Of a DNA stretch of 64,000 bases, positions 60,802 to 64,000 are shown in pieces. A program made the translations under genes and the position numbers. This stretch comes from Staphylococcus capitis subsp. capitis (lineage in GTDB: Bacteria; Bacillota; Bacilli; Staphylococcales; Staphylococcaceae). Each line of letters begins with the position of its first letter. Within the stretch, counting starts at the first letter, position 1. The notes under the pieces are model-generated. The model was given only the letters and a program-made list of their open reading frames with translations. It was not told where the DNA came from and searched no databases. Location of the stretch: positions 310,001-374,000 of the forward strand of contig NZ_CP145263.1 of NCBI RefSeq assembly GCF_040739495.1, given 5' to 3'.

Positions 60802-61689
60802 GTGGACATTAAACACATGAAATATTTCGTCGAAGTAGTAAAACAAGGTGGAATGACAAAGGCATCTAAATCTTTATACATCGCTCAGCCTACAATAAGT
60901 AAAGCAATTAAAGATATCGAAGCAGAAATGGCTGTCCCCTTATTCGACAGAAGTAAAAGAAATTTAGTACTTACAGATGCTGGGAAAATTTTCTTCAATA
61001 AATGTAAAGAAATTATTTCTTTATATGATAACTTGCCTACAGAAATTAATAGTCTGTATGGGTTAGAAACAGGGCATATTAACATTAGTATGTCTGCAGT
61101 TATGAGTATGCGTAAGTTTATAGGGGTTTTGGGTGATTTTCATCAATTATATCCAAATATTACTTATAATCTTATCGAAAGTGGAGGGAAAACCACAGAG
61201 AACCTCATCTTAAATGATGAAGTGGATATCGGTGTAACGACTTTACCGGTCGATCATCATTTATTTGAATCTATTTCACTCAATAAAGAAGATTTAAGAG
61301 TAGTATTATATAGGGAACATCCATTAGCTTATAAAACTAAAATTAAGATGGAAGAACTCGCTGAAGAGAATTTTATACTATTTAATGAAGATTTTTATTT
61401 GAATGATAAAATTATCGAAAATGCTAAAAACGCTGGGTTCGTTCCTAATATGGCTTCTCAAATTTCACAATGGAACGTTATCGAGAATCTCATCATCAAT
61501 AAGTTAGGAATTACAATATTACCCGCAACTATCTCAGAGTTATTAAATGATGATGTGAAAATGATTCAACTCGAAAATGCTAATACAGAATGGGAACTTG
61601 GGGTAGTGTGGAAAAAAGATAAGCGTTTAAGTCATGCGACAAATAAATGGATAGAGTTCTTAAAAGAAAAATTGACTGAACAAAAGTAG
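60802..61689 (+). CDS. cidR: LysR-type regulator CidR
   Basis: 295-residue LysR regulator directly upstream of cidABC. HTH MDIKHMKYFVEVVKQGGMTK, ISKAIKDIEAEMAVPLFDRS; effector domain TGHINISMSAVMSM...GVTTLPVDH. In S. aureus CidR activates cidABC and alsSD in response to acetate or excess glucose. GTG start with aagggggat. A close paralogue precedes ldh-alsSD at 3303. Confidence 0.92.
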   Translation: MDIKHMKYFVEVVKQGGMTKASKSLYIAQPTISKAIKDIEAEMAVPLFDRSKRNLVLTDAGKIFFNKCKEIISLYDNLPTEINSLYGLETGHINISMSAVMSMRKFIGVLGDFHQLYPNITYNLIESGGKTTENLILNDEVDIGVTTLPVDHHLFESISLNKEDLRVVLYREHPLAYKTKIKMEELAEENFILFNEDFYLNDKIIENAKNAGFVPNMASQISQWNVIENLIINKLGITILPATISELLNDDVKMIQLENANTEWELGVVWKKDKRLSHATNKWIEFLKEKLTEQK

Positions 61690-61853
61690 AGTAATATGTT
61701 CGCCTCAATTGTAATTGATTATTAAGACTACAATAGCCAGTTCATATCTTTTATTTATGATTTGGCTATGAGTCATCATAAATTTGTGTTTTTACGTTAC
61801 AAACCAATGCTAATAACAGTTGGTGATTAAGAACTTAAGAATTGAGGATGATA

Positions 61854-61867
61854 TGTAAACGATTTCA
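61854..61867 (+). promoter_or_regulatory. cre site and promoter region upstream of cidABC
   Basis: TGTAAACGATTTCA fits the cre consensus at all fixed positions, 130 bases before cidA. A -10 TATAAT lies downstream at 61927-61932, but the matching -35 is poor, which suits a promoter needing an activator such as CidR. The rest of the 308-base gap after cidR shows only a weak hairpin (61729-61768). Confidence 0.7.
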
Positions 61868-61997
61868 TAGATTAGAGGAATAGAAAACATTCTTAAAATG
61901 TATTTTTACTATAGAAGAGTCAGTATTATAATAGTAAATAACACTGAAAAAAGTTAGTAACAATTTAGACACAATTTGATAGAAAGGGATGTTGACT

Positions 61998-62390
61998 ATG
62001 TATAGGGCTAAATTTTTGGTTAAGTTAGTACTTCAACTTGCACTGATATTACTGATTACCTATATAGGAACAGAAGTGCAGAAATTATTACACATTCCAC
62101 TAGCAGGTAGTATAGTTGGTTTAATATTGTTCTTCTTACTTTTACAGTTTAAGATTATTCCAGAAAGTTGGATTGATGTAGGGGCTAATTTCTTACTCAA
62201 GACAATGGTATTTTTCTTTATCCCATCAGTGGTAGGTATTATGGATGTAGCTTCTGATATTACGTTAAATTATGTATTATTCTTTATCGTAATTATTATA
62301 GGTACATGTGTAGTTGCTTTATCTTCAGGCTTTATAGCTGAAAAAATGGTAGGAAAAGACAAAATAACTAAAGGGACAGATCAGTCATGA
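61998..62390 (+). CDS. cidA: Holin-like protein CidA
   Basis: 130-residue CidA/LrgA membrane protein with four helices; [20 protein letters not shown] and [20 protein letters not shown] are diagnostic. Acts with CidB in programmed lysis and, in recent models, in pyruvate/metabolite handling. ATG 61998 behind gaaaggg; TTG three codons upstream is less likely. Confidence 0.93.
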   Translation: MYRAKFLVKLVLQLALILLITYIGTEVQKLLHIPLAGSIVGLILFFLLLQFKIIPESWIDVGANFLLKTMVFFFIPSVVGIMDVASDITLNYVLFFIVIIIGTCVVALSSGFIAEKMVGKDKITKGTDQS

Positions 62391-63076
62391 ATGATTATTT
62401 ACAAGCCGTTCTCATGATATTATTAACAGTCATTTTGTATTATGGTTCTAAGCGACTCCAAGATAAATATAAAAATCCATTATTAAACCCTGCGCTGATA
62501 GCATCAATTGGGATAATAATTATACTATTAGTTTTCGGAGTAAGTTACAAAGGGTATATGAAAGGTGGTACATGGATTAACCATGTATTAAATGCAACAG
62601 TCGTCTGTCTTGCTTATCCACTATATGAAAACAGACACAAAATAAAGAAATATCTGTCTATCATTTTTGCAAGCGTACTGACTGGTGTACTTCTTAATTT
62701 TGTGTTAGTATTTACAACGTTGAAAATCTTTGGTTATTCTAAAGACACGATTGTCACCCTGTTACCAAGATCAATCACTGCAGCAGTTGGTATTGAAGTT
62801 TCCCAAGAATTGGGAGGCACAGATACAATGACTGTACTCTTTATTATAACTACAGGTTTAATCGGCAGTATTTTAGGTTCAATGTTATTGCGTATGGGAG
62901 GTTTCAAATCCTCTATTGCTAGAGGATTAACTTATGGAAATGCTTCACACGCCTTCGGTACTGCAAAAGCATTGGAATTAGATATAGAATCAGGAGCATT
63001 TAGTTCTATTGGTATGATTCTTACGGCTGTCATAAGTTCAGTCTTAATACCAATACTGATTTTAGTGTTTTACTAA
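62387..63076 (+). CDS. cidB: CidB/LrgB-family membrane protein
   Basis: 229-residue LrgB-type protein, about seven helices; [19 protein letters not shown] and [17 protein letters not shown] are family signatures. Its ATG overlaps the cidA stop (ATGA), so the two are translationally coupled. Confidence 0.93.
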   Translation: MNDYLQAVLMILLTVILYYGSKRLQDKYKNPLLNPALIASIGIIIILLVFGVSYKGYMKGGTWINHVLNATVVCLAYPLYENRHKIKKYLSIIFASVLTGVLLNFVLVFTTLKIFGYSKDTIVTLLPRSITAAVGIEVSQELGGTDTMTVLFIITTGLIGSILGSMLLRMGGFKSSIARGLTYGNASHAFGTAKALELDIESGAFSSIGMILTAVISSVLIPILILVFY

Positions 63077-63122
63077 AGGGAAAGATGTACTCGTATACTA
63101 GAAAGGGAGGCTATTTGTAAAA

Positions 63123-64000
63123 ATGGCAAAAATTAAAGCAAATGAAGCATTAGTTAAAGCATTACAAGCTTGGGATATTGACCACTTATATGGTATTCCA
63201 GGTGACTCAATTGACGCAGTAGTAGATAGTTTACGTACAGTAAGAGATCAATTTAAATTCTACCACGTTCGTCACGAAGAAGTAGCAAGTTTAGCTGCTG
63301 GTAGTTACACAAAAATGACAGGTAAAATTGGTGTTGCATTAAGTATCGGTGGACCTGGTTTAGTTCACTTATTAAACGGTATGTATGATGCTAAAATGGA
63401 CAAGGTTCCTCAATTAATTTTATCAGGTCAAACTAATAGTACTTTATTAGGTACTAAAGCATTCCAAGAAACTAATCTTTCTAAATTATGTGAAGACGTT
63501 GCTGTATACAACCACCAAATCCAAAAAGGTGACAACGTATTTGAAATCGTTAATGAAGCAATCCGTACAGCTTATGAGAAAAAAGGTGTAGCAGTAGTTA
63601 TTTGTCCTAACGACTTATTAACTCAAAAAATTAAAGATACTACAAACCGTGCAGTAGATACTACTAAACCTAAACCAGTATCTCCTAAATTCAAGAGCAT
63701 CAAAAAAGCTGCTAAATTAATCGATAAAGCTAAAAAACCAGTAATGATTATTGGTATGGGTACTCAACACGCTAAAGAAGAATTACGTGAATTTATTGAA
63801 GCTGCTAAAATCCCAGTAATTCACACATTACCAGCTAAAACAATCTTACCTGATGATCATCCATACAGCATTGGTAACTTAGGTAAAATTGGTACTAAAA
63901 CATCTTACCAAACAATCCAAGATGCTGATTTATTAATCATGGCTGGTACAAACTATCCTTACGTAGACTATCTACCTAAGAAAAACATTAAAGCTATCCA
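63123..64000 (+). CDS. cidC: Pyruvate oxidase (CidC), 5' part
   Basis: ThDP/FAD-dependent pyruvate:menaquinone oxidoreductase converting pyruvate to acetate and CO2 at the membrane. The frame is open from ATG 63123 (gggagg upstream) to the window edge, 292 codons. HLYGIPGDSIDAVVDSL and the activating glutamate in HVRHEEVASLAAGSYTKMTG are present. 46 bases after cidB, in the cidABC operon. Competes with AlsS and Ldh for pyruvate. Confidence 0.93.
   Translation, partial: MAKIKANEALVKALQAWDIDHLYGIPGDSIDAVVDSLRTVRDQFKFYHVRHEEVASLAAGSYTKMTGKIGVALSIGGPGLVHLLNGMYDAKMDKVPQLILSGQTNSTLLGTKAFQETNLSKLCEDVAVYNHQIQKGDNVFEIVNEAIRTAYEKKGVAVVICPNDLLTQKIKDTTNRAVDTTKPKPVSPKFKSIKKAAKLIDKAKKPVMIIGMGTQHAKEELREFIEAAKIPVIHTLPAKTILPDDHPYSIGNLGKIGTKTSYQTIQDADLLIMAGTNYPYVDYLPKKNIKAI

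Overview
The window is low-GC Firmicute DNA and reads as a Staphylococcus chromosome. Supporting evidence is the gene content and order: cidR-cidABC, mvaS/mvaA, feoAB, rocA, copAZ, ldhD, crtOPQMN, sceD, pyrD, panBCD, alsSD and ldh all sit within 64 kb, much as in S. aureus. A staphyloxanthin operon combined with coagulase-negative-like proteins suggests the epidermidis/capitis/warneri side of the genus. The unusually dense gene decay resembles what is known of S. saccharolyticus, but species cannot be fixed from sequence alone.

Layout. 1-4.2 kb: end of a gabT-like aminotransferase, a broken APC permease, a frameshifted DUF1275 protein and a CidR-like LysR regulator. 4.4-8.2 kb: ldh-alsS-alsD, i.e. 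lactate and acetoin formation. 8.2-11.2 kb: panE diverging from panBCD. 11.3-13.7 kb: two zinc-ribbon membrane proteins, the second TcaA-like. 13.7-20.7 kb: broken CocE hydrolase, TetR remnant, VOC protein, a small membrane protein with a tandem operator, queH, pyrD and a fructosamine-kinase-like protein. 20.8-27.5 kb: a TetR-controlled divergent cluster. Two amidohydrolases of the decarboxylase superfamily, a SnoaL-like protein, an alpha/beta hydrolase, an SDR and the TetR lie on the minus strand; DUF2316, NmrA and VOC proteins lie on the plus strand. 27.9-33.3 kb: amino acid permease, broken esterase, PTS-IIC-like protein and a polyphosphate kinase 2 gene split by a stop. 33.7-45 kb: sceD, crtOPQMN behind a SigB-type promoter but with crtN broken, then three more broken genes (aminotransferase, D-lactate dehydrogenase, bifunctional glycosyl/CDP-glycerol transferase). 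45-64 kb: mostly intact genes for copper export, SDR, acetyltransferase, rocA, feoAB, ogt, mevalonate enzymes, CHAP hydrolase and cidR-cidABC (cidC runs off the edge).

How the genes work together. Both ends deal with pyruvate overflow: ldh and alsSD make lactate and acetoin, CidC makes acetate, and each set is preceded by a closely related CidR-type LysR regulator. The TetR divergon at 20.8-27.5 kb looks like a self-contained pathway for an unidentified, possibly aromatic, small molecule and is the best candidate for something undescribed.

Decay. I count ten genes with inactivating lesions, plus two genes whose expected ATG start reads ATT or ATA. Lesions include six in-frame nonsense codons with clear coding sequence beyond them, one further nonsense codon inside crtN, at least five single-base indels (mostly +1 in homopolymers) and one internal deletion. 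They fall in accessory functions; the panBCD, pyrD, mvaA/S, ldh/als, cid, feo and cop genes are open.
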